From assembly GCA_016792765.1 (NCBI GenBank), contig JAEULD010000245.1, positions 1-33,347 on the forward strand: 33,347 nt of DNA, given 5' to 3'. The stretch's first letter is position 1. Each line of letters starts with the position of its first letter. The position numbers were made by a program, and so were the translations under genes. Positions 15,605 to 24,320 of the stretch are shown here, piece by piece. The notes under the pieces were generated by a model that was given only the letters and a program-made list of their open reading frames with translations, searched no databases and had not been told where the DNA came from. Source of the stretch: Candidatus Odyssella sp. (GTDB taxonomy: Bacteria > Pseudomonadota > Alphaproteobacteria > Bin65).

Positions 15605-16108
15605 CTATCCCTTGATCGGAATCTCGCGCTGCTTGCTCGCGGACGGCGTCTTCTTGGGCAGCGTCACCTTCAGCACGCCCTTGTCGAATTTGGCCGCGAT
15701 CTTCTCGGCGTCGACGTTGTCGGGAAGCGTGAAGGCGCGCTTGAACGAGCCGTAGCTGCGCTCGGTCATCACGTAGTCCTTCTTCTTCTCCTCGCGCTCG
15801 GCCTTCTTCTCGCCGCTGATCGACAGCACGTTGTCGTCGAGCGAGATCTTGATGTCCTTCTCGTCGCAGCCGGGCAGCTCGGCCGTCACCTCGTAGGCCG
15901 TTTCGGTCTCCGCCGTCTCGACGCGCGGCGCGAAGTCGAAGCCGCCGAGGTCGAGGCGCGGCGCGTCGCGCCACGGCATCGGCCAGCCGCGCATCATGTT
16001 CTCGAACATGCGGTCGAACTGGTCGCGGAAATTGAACATCGAGGGAAGATCGCCGCCGCCGCCGCTGCCGCCGCGGGTGACGGAGGTGGATTGGGGCTTC
16101 TCGGCCAT
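15605..16108 (-). CDS. Hsp20/alpha-crystallin family small heat-shock protein
   Basis: 167 residues. A Gly-rich N-terminus (VTRGGSGGGGDLPSMFNF) and DQFDRMFENMMRGWPMPW are followed by the alpha-crystallin domain from FAPRVETAETETAYEVTAELPGCDEKDIKISLDDNVLSISGEKK through YGSFKRAFTLPDNVDAEKIAAKFDKGVLKVTLPK, with the GVLKVTLPK signature. The C-terminus ends EIPIKG, containing the I-x-I motif used for oligomerisation. It is an ATP-independent holdase. AGGAGG precedes ATG 16108 by 8 bases. It is divergent from an ftsH paralogue; a TTGACCCACGTCAA box lies between them. Confidence 0.96.
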   Translation of the reverse strand: MAEKPQSTSVTRGGSGGGGDLPSMFNFRDQFDRMFENMMRGWPMPWRDAPRLDLGGFDFAPRVETAETETAYEVTAELPGCDEKDIKISLDDNVLSISGEKKAEREEKKKDYVMTERSYGSFKRAFTLPDNVDAEKIAAKFDKGVLKVTLPKKTPSASKQREIPIKG

Positions 16109-16159
16109 TGTCGGGGTCCTCCTGGCAGTTAGACTGTTCGCGGATGCAATTCGCAGACC

Positions 16160-16198
16160 GGGCGCGCGGAGGCATTGACCCACGTCAACCGCGCGCCC
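16160..16198. promoter_or_regulatory. FNR/FixK-type box TTGACCCACGTCAA inside a GC palindrome
   Basis: The box is at 16175-16188. Flanking arms GGGCGCGCGG (16160-16169) and CCGCGCGCCC (16189-16198) are perfect inverted copies. TCTAGA at 16209-16214 lies about 30 bases past the box centre, where a -10 for ftsH would be if the box sits at -41.5. It lies in the 180-base region between hsp20 (-) and ftsH (+). Confidence 0.6.
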
Positions 16199-16288
16199 GT
16201 CCCGCGCATCTAGAAATCGTTTCGGCTCTCGCAAGATGCGTGCGACGTTCCTACTTCTTCGGGCGAGCGATCCCGGGAGGCGGCCGGC

Positions 16289-18151
<1,863 letters not shown>

Positions 18152-18191
18152 GCCCCTCGCCCCAGGGCGAAGGGGGCGATAGTCTTCGCGC

Positions 18192-18713
18192 ATGAGCAGC
18201 CGTGTTCAACGCGACTGGCCAGACGAGATCTTCCGCGTCCTCAGGGCCGCGCAGGTCGCGCACATGGCGTATGTGCCCGATGCCGGCCATGCGCGGCTGA
18301 TCGAGCTGTTCCATGCCGACGCGTCCGTGACGACGAACGTGCTGACGACCGAGGAGGAGGGCATCGCGATCGCAGCCGGCGCGTGGCTCGGCGGGCAGCG
18401 CAGCGTGTTGCTGATGCAGTCGAGCGGCGTCGGCAACTGCATCAACACCCTGTCGCTGGCCACGGTCGGCCGCTTTCCGCTGCTGATGCTGGTGACGATG
18501 CGCGGCGAATGGGCCGAGTTCAATCCGTGGCAGGTGCCGATGGGCGCGGGCACGGCGGCGGCGCTGGCCGCGGTCGGCGTGCGCACGATGCGCGCGGAGG
18601 CGGCAGACGACATCGCCCAGATCGTCGCCTCTGCGGCGGCGCTGGCCTACGAGGCGGACCAGCAGGTGGCGGTGCTGATCGCGCAGCGCCTCGTCGGCGC
18701 CAAGAAATGGTGA
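18192..18713 (+). CDS. ThDP-dependent decarboxylase, pyrimidine-binding (alpha) subunit, sulfopyruvate/phosphonopyruvate type
   Basis: 173 residues, equal to the N-terminal PYR domain of a thiamine diphosphate enzyme. The catalytic Glu of ThDP enzymes is expected in NVLTTEEEGIAIAAGAWLGGQ, followed by SVLLMQSSGVGNCINTLSL and FPLLMLVTMRGEWAEFNPWQ. The separate PP subunit follows immediately, overlapping by a few bases. Split small pairs like this are annotated as sulfopyruvate decarboxylase (ComD/ComE) or phosphonopyruvate decarboxylase; the motifs show a 2-oxo-acid decarboxylase but not the substrate. No coenzyme M genes are near, so a ComDE role is doubtful. ATG 18192 is preceded only by a weak site. 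Confidence 0.85.
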   Translation: MSSRVQRDWPDEIFRVLRAAQVAHMAYVPDAGHARLIELFHADASVTTNVLTTEEEGIAIAAGAWLGGQRSVLLMQSSGVGNCINTLSLATVGRFPLLMLVTMRGEWAEFNPWQVPMGAGTAAALAAVGVRTMRAEAADDIAQIVASAAALAYEADQQVAVLIAQRLVGAKKW

Positions 18714-19300
18714 GCGCGATGGCCACGCTCGAACGCCGCGCCGCCGTCGCGGAATTGCTGAAAGAGCGCGGCGAGCTCCTCGTCGTCGCCGGGCTCGGCT
18801 CGCCGGCCTACGACCTGCACGCGGCCGGCGACAGCGACGCGAATTTCTACCTCTGGGGCGCGATGGGCAGCGCGGCACTGATCGGCCTCGGCCTCGCCCA
18901 GGCGCAACCCGCGCGCAAGGTGCTGGCGCTGACCGGCGACGGCGAGCAGCTCATGGGCCTGGGCGGGCTCGCGACGATCGCGGTGGCGAAGCCGAAGAAC
19001 CTCGTCGTCGCCGTGATCGACAACGGGCATTTCGGCGAGACCGGCATGCAGGCGAGCCACACCGGCCGCGGGCTCGATCTCGCCGCCGTCGCCGCGGCGA
19101 TGGGCTTCGCCGAAACGCGCACGGTCTCCGATCTCGCCGGCGTCGCATCGCTGCGCGCCGCGCTCCACGCCGCGGCGGCCGGGCCGCGGCTCTACGTCGT
19201 CAAGGTCGCGGCGCGCAATCCGCCGCGCTCGCTGCCGCCGCGCGACGCGGTCCATCTCAAGAACCGCTTCCGCGCGCGGCTCGGCCTGCCGGTGAGCTGA
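18707..19300 (+). CDS. ThDP-dependent decarboxylase, diphosphate-binding (beta) subunit
   Basis: 197 residues if ATG 18707 is used (193 from ATG 18719, which has a better-placed GGTGAG). The ThDP diphosphate motif is GDGEQLMGLGGLATIAVAKPKNLVVAVIDN, split here as GDGE then about 25 residues and DN. Before it come PAYDLHAAGDSDANFYLWGAMGSAALIGLGLA and after it HFGETGMQASH, both typical of the PP domain of the sulfopyruvate/phosphonopyruvate decarboxylase group. It must assemble with the alpha subunit, whose end it overlaps; translational coupling is expected. Together they would decarboxylate a 2-oxo acid to an aldehyde in the cytoplasm. Confidence 0.87.
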   Translation: MVSAMATLERRAAVAELLKERGELLVVAGLGSPAYDLHAAGDSDANFYLWGAMGSAALIGLGLAQAQPARKVLALTGDGEQLMGLGGLATIAVAKPKNLVVAVIDNGHFGETGMQASHTGRGLDLAAVAAAMGFAETRTVSDLAGVASLRAALHAAAAGPRLYVVKVAARNPPRSLPPRDAVHLKNRFRARLGLPVS

Positions 19301-19302
19301 CG

Positions 19303-19944
19303 ATGGCCGCCAAGAAGAAGCATCGCGCGCCGCCGGTCGAGCATCCGATGAGCGCCTATCGCCGGCGCGGCGAAGACATCCTGATCGAGCTGAGCCTCAA
19401 CAGGATCGGGCAGCTCTACAATTCGTTCGATCCGTCGCCGTTCCACGAGAAGGAGATCGATTCCGACGCCGACGCCTACATCTTCTCGGCGGTGCGCGAG
19501 ATCGGCGCCGACAAGCCGATCAAGCTCGTCATCGACCTGCCGCCCGAGGAGCTGAAGGCGCCCGGCGCCGCCGACGTCGAGCGCGCGATCCGCAACCACT
19601 TCGCCTACCGCCTGCAGACCGCGCGCCGCGATCTCCGTCACGAATTGCAGCGCGGCCGCACCAGCCTGATCATCGGCCTCGCCTTTCTGGCCGCCTGCGT
19701 GGCCGGCCGCGAGGTGGCGCTCGCGGCGGTGCCATCGGCGATCCAGCGCATCCTCAGCGAAGGCCTGCTGATCATCGGCTGGGTGGCGATGTGGGGGCCG
19801 CTCGAAGTGTTCCTCTACGGCTGGTGGCCGATCGTCGGCCGCCGCCGCATCCTCGAGCGGCTCGCCGTCGTCGACGTGGAGCTGGTCGCGCGCGCGAACG
19901 GCCGCGAGGCGTCGGGCCTTGGAGCGGCCGCGGCCAGGGGCTAG
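19303..19944 (+). CDS. Hypothetical membrane protein with cytoplasmic N-terminal domain
   Basis: 213 residues, family not recognised. About 110 residues are soluble (basic start AAKKKHRAPPVEHP, then DILIELSLNRIGQLYNSFDPSPFHEKEIDSDADAYIFSAVREIGADKPIKLVIDLP), and two hydrophobic segments follow: TSLIIGLAFLAACVAGREVALAA near 115-137 and LLIIGWVAMWGPLEVFLYGWWPIVG near 154-178, then a basic C-terminus. ATG 19303 starts two bases after the beta subunit stop, so it belongs to the same transcription unit as the ThDP pair. The soluble part includes the phrase EKEIDSDADAYIF typical of an ordered domain; no catalytic motif can be seen. Confidence 0.78.
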   Translation: MAAKKKHRAPPVEHPMSAYRRRGEDILIELSLNRIGQLYNSFDPSPFHEKEIDSDADAYIFSAVREIGADKPIKLVIDLPPEELKAPGAADVERAIRNHFAYRLQTARRDLRHELQRGRTSLIIGLAFLAACVAGREVALAAVPSAIQRILSEGLLIIGWVAMWGPLEVFLYGWWPIVGRRRILERLAVVDVELVARANGREASGLGAAAARG

Positions 19945-19971
19945 AACGGCGCGCGCAGCGGAAACAGGTCC

Positions 19972-20739
19972 ATGACCGCCATCCAGATCACGCGCGAGGG
20001 GCCGCTCGCGATCGTCACGCTCAACCGGCCGGAAAAGCGCAACGCGCTCGCGATGCCGCATTGGCAGGCGCTCGGCGCCGCGATCCGCGGCTTCGCGGGC
20101 GACGAGGGCGTGCGCGCCGTGGTGCTCACCGGCGCGGGCGGGCATTTCTGCGCCGGCGCCGACATCGGCGAGTTCGACAGCACGCGCCGCGACGCCCGAT
20201 CCGGCGAGGCCTATACGCGCGCGGTCGATGCCTCGGCCGAGGCGATCCTCGAGCTGGCGAAGCCGGTGATCGGCGCGATCGAGGGAAGCTGCTTCGGCGG
20301 CGGCTGCGGCCTGGCGATGGATTGCGACATCCGCATCGCGGCCAAGGGCGCGCGCTTCGCGGTGCCGGCGGCCAAGCTCAACATCGTCTACAATCTGCGC
20401 GACACGCGGAACCTGCTCTCGCTGGCCGGGCCGGGCCATGCGAAGCGCATCCTGTTCACCGGCGAGCCGGTGGATGCGGAGACCGCGCTGCGCCTCGGCC
20501 TCGTCGACGAGCTTTCGGAGGCGCCGCTCGAATCGGCGAAGCGGCTCGCGCTCAAGATCGCCGAGAACGCGCCGATGTCGGTCGCCGGCGCCAAGACCTT
20601 GCTCAACGCGCTGATCGCCGGCCGGCCCGCGGAGAAACTCGCCGAGCAGCTCTCGCTGCGCGCGCTCGAAAGCGACGACTACAAGGAGGGCCGCCGCGCG
20701 TTCAAGGAGAAGCGGAAGCCGAAGTTCACGGGGCGCTGA
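19972..20739 (+). CDS. Enoyl-CoA hydratase/isomerase family protein lacking both classical Glu
   Basis: 255 residues, full crotonase length. Oxyanion-hole segments are HFCAGADIGEF and GSCFGGGCGLAMDCDIRIA, and the C-terminal helix ends EGRRAFKEKRKPKF as in hydratases. In rat mitochondrial hydratase the catalytic Glu residues are Glu144 (in GGGCELAM) and Glu164 (in QPE). Here they are Gly113 (GGGCGLAM) and Ala133 (VPAAK), so the standard hydration chemistry is not supported. Members with this pattern may act as isomerases, hydrolases or decarboxylases, or use other residues. It binds acyl-CoA by family. It lies 27 bases after the membrane protein gene and 8 before the racemase-type gene. Confidence 0.85.
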   Translation: MTAIQITREGPLAIVTLNRPEKRNALAMPHWQALGAAIRGFAGDEGVRAVVLTGAGGHFCAGADIGEFDSTRRDARSGEAYTRAVDASAEAILELAKPVIGAIEGSCFGGGCGLAMDCDIRIAAKGARFAVPAAKLNIVYNLRDTRNLLSLAGPGHAKRILFTGEPVDAETALRLGLVDELSEAPLESAKRLALKIAENAPMSVAGAKTLLNALIAGRPAEKLAEQLSLRALESDDYKEGRRAFKEKRKPKFTGR

Positions 20740-20747
20740 CGGCCGCG

Positions 20748-21449
20748 ATGCGCGTCGGAATCATCATGCTCGACACGCATTTCCCGCGGCCGCCGGGCGA
20801 TATCGGCAATCCGGAGACGTTCGGCGGGCGCGCGCTTTACGAGACCGTGCCGGGCGCCGTCGCGAACCGCGTCGTGCGCGCCGGGGCGCCCGATCCGGCG
20901 CTGCTCGCGCCGTTCCTCGCCGCGCGCGACCGGCTCGTGCGCGCGGGCGCCGGCCTCGTCACGACCTCGTGCGGCTTCCTGATCCGCTTCCAGCCGGCGC
21001 TGGCCGCGGGCTGCCCGTCGCCGGTGATCGCCTCGAGCCTCGTGGCGCTGCCGGCGCTCGCGGCGCGCCACGGCCGCGTCGGCGTCGTCACGATCCATTC
21101 CGGGCGGCTCACGCCCGACTATCTCGCGGCGGCAGGCGCCGAACCCGATACGCCGGTCGAGGGCACCGAGGCGGGGAGCGAGATCACGCGCAAACTGCTC
21201 GGCGATGCGCCCGATCTCGACTTTGCCGCGGCCGGGCGCGACGTGGTGGAAGCGGGGCTCCGGCTTCGGACGCGCGTCCCGGGCCTTGCCGCCGTCCTGC
21301 TCGAATGCACGAACATGCCGCCCTACCGCGCGGCGCTGGCCGCGGCGCTCGGCCTGCCGGTGTTCGACATCCTGACCGTGCTCGAGGAGCGCGCGCCGGG
21401 GCTCGTGGCCTGGGGGCAAGCGCGGCAATCGGGCCGGCCCGCGGCCTAG
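20748..21449 (+). CDS. Aspartate/glutamate racemase-type protein
   Basis: 233 residues. The start VGIIMLDTHFPRPPGDIGNPETFGG and the two Cys-containing motifs VTTSCGFLIRFQ and VLLECTNMPPYR give the two-thiol arrangement of the cofactor-independent Asp/Glu racemase superfamily, which also contains hydantoin racemase and maleate isomerase. The sequence ARHGRVGVVTIHSG between them is consistent. The usual substrates are amino acids or related dicarboxylates; which one cannot be said. Only 8 bases separate it from the crotonase gene, so it ends a likely five-gene transcription unit started by the ThDP subunits. Confidence 0.82.
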   Translation: MRVGIIMLDTHFPRPPGDIGNPETFGGRALYETVPGAVANRVVRAGAPDPALLAPFLAARDRLVRAGAGLVTTSCGFLIRFQPALAAGCPSPVIASSLVALPALAARHGRVGVVTIHSGRLTPDYLAAAGAEPDTPVEGTEAGSEITRKLLGDAPDLDFAAAGRDVVEAGLRLRTRVPGLAAVLLECTNMPPYRAALAAALGLPVFDILTVLEERAPGLVAWGQARQSGRPAA

Positions 21450-21510
21450 ACGGGGCGGGAGCGGCGCGGCATAGTCCGCGCGCTTTCAAGGCTTTCCGGC
21501 AGATTTTCCG

Positions 21511-21867
21511 ATGACGATCGGCACCAGGCTCTACACGTTTTTCAACGGCGCGCTCGTCGGCTCCGACGCCGACGGCAACCGCTACTACCAGGAGAAGCGC
21601 GCGCCCAAGGACCGGCCGCGCGGCCGCTGGGTCATGTACAAGGGCAAGGCCGAGGCGTCGAAGGTTCCGCCGGAATGGCACGCCTGGCTGCACCGCACGG
21701 TCGACACGCCGCCCTCCGAGGCGAAGCGGCCCGCGAAGCCGTGGCAGAAGGAGCATCGCGCCAATCGGACCGGCACGCCCGACGCCTATCATCCGCCGGG
21801 CAGCGAATACGAGGGCGGCAAGCGCGCGAAGGCCACCGGCGACTACGAGCCGTGGCGCCCCTCCTGA
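21511..21867 (+). CDS. NDUFA12-family accessory subunit of NADH:ubiquinone oxidoreductase
   Basis: 118 residues. The line starts GTRLYTFFNGALVGSDADGNRYYQEK, then GRWVMYKGKAEASKVPPEWHAWLHRTVDTPP and ends with a Pro/Gly-rich tail (NRTGTPDAYHPPGSEYEGGKRAKATGDYEPWRPS), matching NDUFA12/B17.2-type proteins including the RWV-Y-G and PPEWHAWLH motifs. In alphaproteobacteria this is one of the few mitochondrial-type supernumerary subunits and binds the peripheral arm of complex I. The gene stands first in a block with mlaD paralogues, DUF2155 and aat, an order I recall as common in this class. Confidence 0.93.
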   Translation: MTIGTRLYTFFNGALVGSDADGNRYYQEKRAPKDRPRGRWVMYKGKAEASKVPPEWHAWLHRTVDTPPSEAKRPAKPWQKEHRANRTGTPDAYHPPGSEYEGGKRAKATGDYEPWRPS

Positions 21868-21886
21868 GCCGGCCGCGCCCGCGCCG

Positions 21887-22456
21887 ATGCGCAAGCTTTC
21901 GCGCCAGGATTTCGAGACGATCGTCGGCACCGTGACGCTGGCCGCCGCGGCCTTCGGCCTGTGGCTGGTCTCGGCCGGCGGCAAGGCAGCCGAGGCGCGC
22001 GGCGGCTATCTGCTGACCGCGCGGTTCGGCCAGGTGGACGGGCTCGCCACCGGCAATCCCGTGTACCTCTCCGGCATCCAGGTGGGCTCGGTCGTGAGGA
22101 TCGAGCTGGCCCCGAACAGCCTGAAGGCGCAGGTGACGATCAGCGTCCGCAGCGGCCTCGCAATACCGGCCGACAGCGCGCTGCTGGTGATGAGCGACGG
22201 CGTGCTCGGCGGGAAATATCTCCGCATCGAGGCCGGCTCCGAGACCGAGGCGATGAAGCCCGGCGCGCGCTTCGACACCGTGCAGGATTCGGTCATCGTC
22301 GAGCAGATCCTGCAGAAGATCGTGCAGGGCGCCGAGGCGCGCCGGCGCGGCGACGAGACGAAGCCGGACGCGCCGAAGAAAGACGACGCGCCGGCGCCCG
22401 ACAAGAAGCCGGACGCCCCGGCGCCTTCGCCGACCGAGGCTCCGAAACAGCAATAG
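21887..22456 (+). CDS. mlaD: MlaD/MCE-domain lipid transport protein, first copy
   Basis: 189 residues. One N-terminal membrane anchor (IVGTVTLAAAAFGLWLVSAGG) and the MCE domain (YLLTARFGQVDGLATGNPVYLSGIQVGSVVRI, then LAIPADSALLVMSDGVLGGKYLRIEAGSE). These form hexameric rings in the periplasm that move phospholipids between membranes with the MlaEF ABC transporter, which is not in view. The C-terminal 45 residues are Lys/Asp/Pro/Ala-rich and low in complexity (KPDAPKKDDAPAPDKKPDAP), an extension absent from the next gene. A second MlaD-like gene begins 7 bases after the stop. Confidence 0.9.
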   Translation: MRKLSRQDFETIVGTVTLAAAAFGLWLVSAGGKAAEARGGYLLTARFGQVDGLATGNPVYLSGIQVGSVVRIELAPNSLKAQVTISVRSGLAIPADSALLVMSDGVLGGKYLRIEAGSETEAMKPGARFDTVQDSVIVEQILQKIVQGAEARRRGDETKPDAPKKDDAPAPDKKPDAPAPSPTEAPKQQ

Positions 22457-22463
22457 GACGCCG

Positions 22464-22931
22464 ATGAACCGCCGTTTCGCCGAAACCGCCGTGGGCGCCG
22501 TCGTCGTCGCGATCGCGGTGTGGTTCCTGGTCTTCGCCTACAACAGCGGCGATTTCCGCCCGGTCGCCGGCTATCCGCTCTCGGCGAAGTTCAACAGCGT
22601 CGGCGGGCTCGCGCCCGGCAACGACGTGCGCATCGGCGGCGTCAAGATCGGCAGCGTGCTCGACCAGCGCATCGACCCGGCGGATTTCCGCGCCGTCATC
22701 GTGTTCACGGTGCGCCGCGACCTGAAGCTGCCGGAAGACACGGTGGCCGCGATCACGAGCGACGGCCTGCTCGGCGGAAAATACCTGCGCCTCGAGCCCG
22801 GCCGCGCCACGGCGATGCTCGCGGCCAACGGCACGCTCAAGAACACCCGCGACGCGCTTTCGCTCGAAGACATGCTGGGCCGCGCGATCTTCCTGCTGAG
22901 CGAAGGCGACAAGAAAGACGAGAAGAAGTGA
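22464..22931 (+). CDS. MlaD/MCE-domain protein, second copy
   Basis: 155 residues. N-terminal anchor TAVGAVVVAIAVWFLVFAYNSG, MCE domain with YPLSAKFNSVGGLAPGNDVRIGGVKIGSVLDQ, then LPEDTVAAITSDGLLGGKYLRLEPG, and a tail NTRDALSLEDMLGRAIFLLSEGDKKDEKK that is the usual MlaD ending. It matches E. coli MlaD better in length than its upstream neighbour. Related to the preceding gene but clearly diverged, so not a recent duplicate. The stop overlaps the start of the methyltransferase gene (GTGA at 22928-22931). Confidence 0.9.
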   Translation: MNRRFAETAVGAVVVAIAVWFLVFAYNSGDFRPVAGYPLSAKFNSVGGLAPGNDVRIGGVKIGSVLDQRIDPADFRAVIVFTVRRDLKLPEDTVAAITSDGLLGGKYLRLEPGRATAMLAANGTLKNTRDALSLEDMLGRAIFLLSEGDKKDEKK

Positions 22932-23710
22932 GCGCCGATCGGGACTTCGCCGCGGCCACGCCGGGGCAGCAGAGCTGGGACCCGGGCCGGTATGCGCGCG
23001 TGGCGCGCTTCGTCGCCGATCTCGGCATGCCGGTGGTGGACCTGCTGGCGCCCAAGCCGGGCGAGCGCATCCTCGATCTCGGCTGCGGCGACGGCGCGCT
23101 CACCAAGAAGCTCGCCGACATGGGCGTCCTCGTCGTCGGCGTCGATGCCAGCGCCGAGCAGGTCGCGGCCGCGCAGCGTCTCGGCCTCGACGCGCGCGTG
23201 GCCGACGCCGAAAACCTGCGTCTGCCGCCGGCGTTCGACGCGGTCTTCAGCAACGCCGCGCTGCACTGGATGAAAAAGCCGGATGCGGCGATCGCCGGCG
23301 TCGCGCGCGCGCTGCGGCCGGGCGGGCGCTTCGTCGCCGAGATGGGCGGGGCGGGCAACGTCGCCGCGTGCCGTTCCGCGCTGACCGAAGCCATTGCCCG
23401 CCGCGGCATCGATCCTTCGCCGCTGAACCCGTGGTACTTCCCGTCGCCCGAGGAATACGCGGCCAAGCTCGAAGCCGGCGGCTTCGCGGTTCGGCACATG
23501 GAATTGTTCGAGCGCCCGACGCCGCTGCCGACCCGGCTCGCCGACTGGTTCGACACGTTCGGCGAGGCGTTCCTCGCCGCCGTCCCGCCGGCCGAGCGCG
23601 CCGCGGTGCGGGAGGAGGCGGAGGCGCTGGCCGCGCCAAAACTCCGGAAACCGGATGGCTCGTGGTTCGCGGACTACGTGCGGCTGCGCTTCGCCGCGGT
23701 GAAAGCGTGA
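22928..23710 (+). CDS. SAM-dependent methyltransferase, trans-aconitate methyltransferase-like
   Basis: 260 residues from a GTG that overlaps the mlaD stop. SAM motif I is ILDLGCGDG (48-56), with VVGVDAS after strand 2, ADAENLRLPPAFDAVFSNAALHWM and RALRPGGRFVAEMGG further on. The WMKKPDAAIAGVARALRPGG phrase and the C-terminal SWFADYVRLRF are like Tam-type enzymes. Substrate unknown. Four-base overlap with the MCE gene indicates translational coupling, so a link to envelope lipid work is possible but unproven. Confidence 0.88.
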   Translation: MSADRDFAAATPGQQSWDPGRYARVARFVADLGMPVVDLLAPKPGERILDLGCGDGALTKKLADMGVLVVGVDASAEQVAAAQRLGLDARVADAENLRLPPAFDAVFSNAALHWMKKPDAAIAGVARALRPGGRFVAEMGGAGNVAACRSALTEAIARRGIDPSPLNPWYFPSPEEYAAKLEAGGFAVRHMELFERPTPLPTRLADWFDTFGEAFLAAVPPAERAAVREEAEALAAPKLRKPDGSWFADYVRLRFAAVKA

Positions 23711-23763
23711 CCCGCGCCGCCGCATTTTCGTCCCGTTCACCGCTTAAGGGCACAAGTCTCCAC

Positions 23764-23865
23764 GTAGGGGCGGGTCCCCGACCCGCCCGAAGGCCTCTCC
23801 GCTTAATCGGCGCCGACCGGGTGCGTGCGGCAACGAGGACGGGCGGGTCGGGGACCCGCCCCTAC
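23764..23865. repeat. 25-bp perfect inverted repeat pair with GTCGGGGAC cores
   Basis: The arms at 23764-23788 and 23841-23865 are exact reverse complements over 25 bases, and each arm is itself nearly palindromic (GGGCGGGTC-GGG-GACCCGCCC). A diverged single copy lies at 2556-2587. They fill the gap between the methyltransferase and the DUF2155 gene, leaving only 20 bases before the latter's ATG, so DUF2155 transcription starts inside or is shaped by this element, or reads through it. Confidence 0.85.
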
Positions 23866-23885
23866 GAAGCAATCGGTTTGGCTCG

Positions 23886-24320
23886 ATGATGACGTCGTCT
23901 TTCGCCAAGGCATTGTTGTTCGGCTTCGCGGCCCTCGCCGTCGCCGCGCCCGCGCTCGCGCAGAGGAAGCCGCCCGAGCCCGCGAAGAAGGAAGAGCCGG
24001 CGCCCGAGCCGAAGGTCGAGGTGGAGGGCAAGGGCGCGATCCTGCAGGGCCTCGACAAGGTGACCGCGCGCATCTCGACGCTCGAGGCGAATGTCGGCCA
24101 GACGGTGACGTTCGGCTCGCTCTCGATCACCGTGCGCCGCTGCCAGCGCAGCCGGCCGGATCAGAAACTGGAGCGGGCCGCCTTCCTCGAGATCGACAAC
24201 GCCGATCCGGCGACGAAACAGAAGAAGCGCGTGTTCAACGGCTGGATGTTCATGTCGAACCCCGCCATCTCGGCGCTCGAGCACCCGGTCTACGACGTTT
24301 GGGTCAAGGACTGCAGGTAG
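23886..24320 (+). CDS. DUF2155 domain protein, exported
   Basis: 144 residues. Signal peptide ([23 protein letters not shown], cleavage near residue 26), a charged Pro/Glu/Lys linker ([19 protein letters not shown]), then the DUF2155 core: [68 protein letters not shown]. Two Cys (about 97 and 143) probably pair. The family is conserved in alphaproteobacteria beside aat and is of unknown function. ATG could be 23886 or 23889. Its 3' end overlaps the aat gene on the other strand by 31 bases. Confidence 0.9.
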   Translation: MMTSSFAKALLFGFAALAVAAPALAQRKPPEPAKKEEPAPEPKVEVEGKGAILQGLDKVTARISTLEANVGQTVTFGSLSITVRRCQRSRPDQKLERAAFLEIDNADPATKQKKRVFNGWMFMSNPAISALEHPVYDVWVKDCR

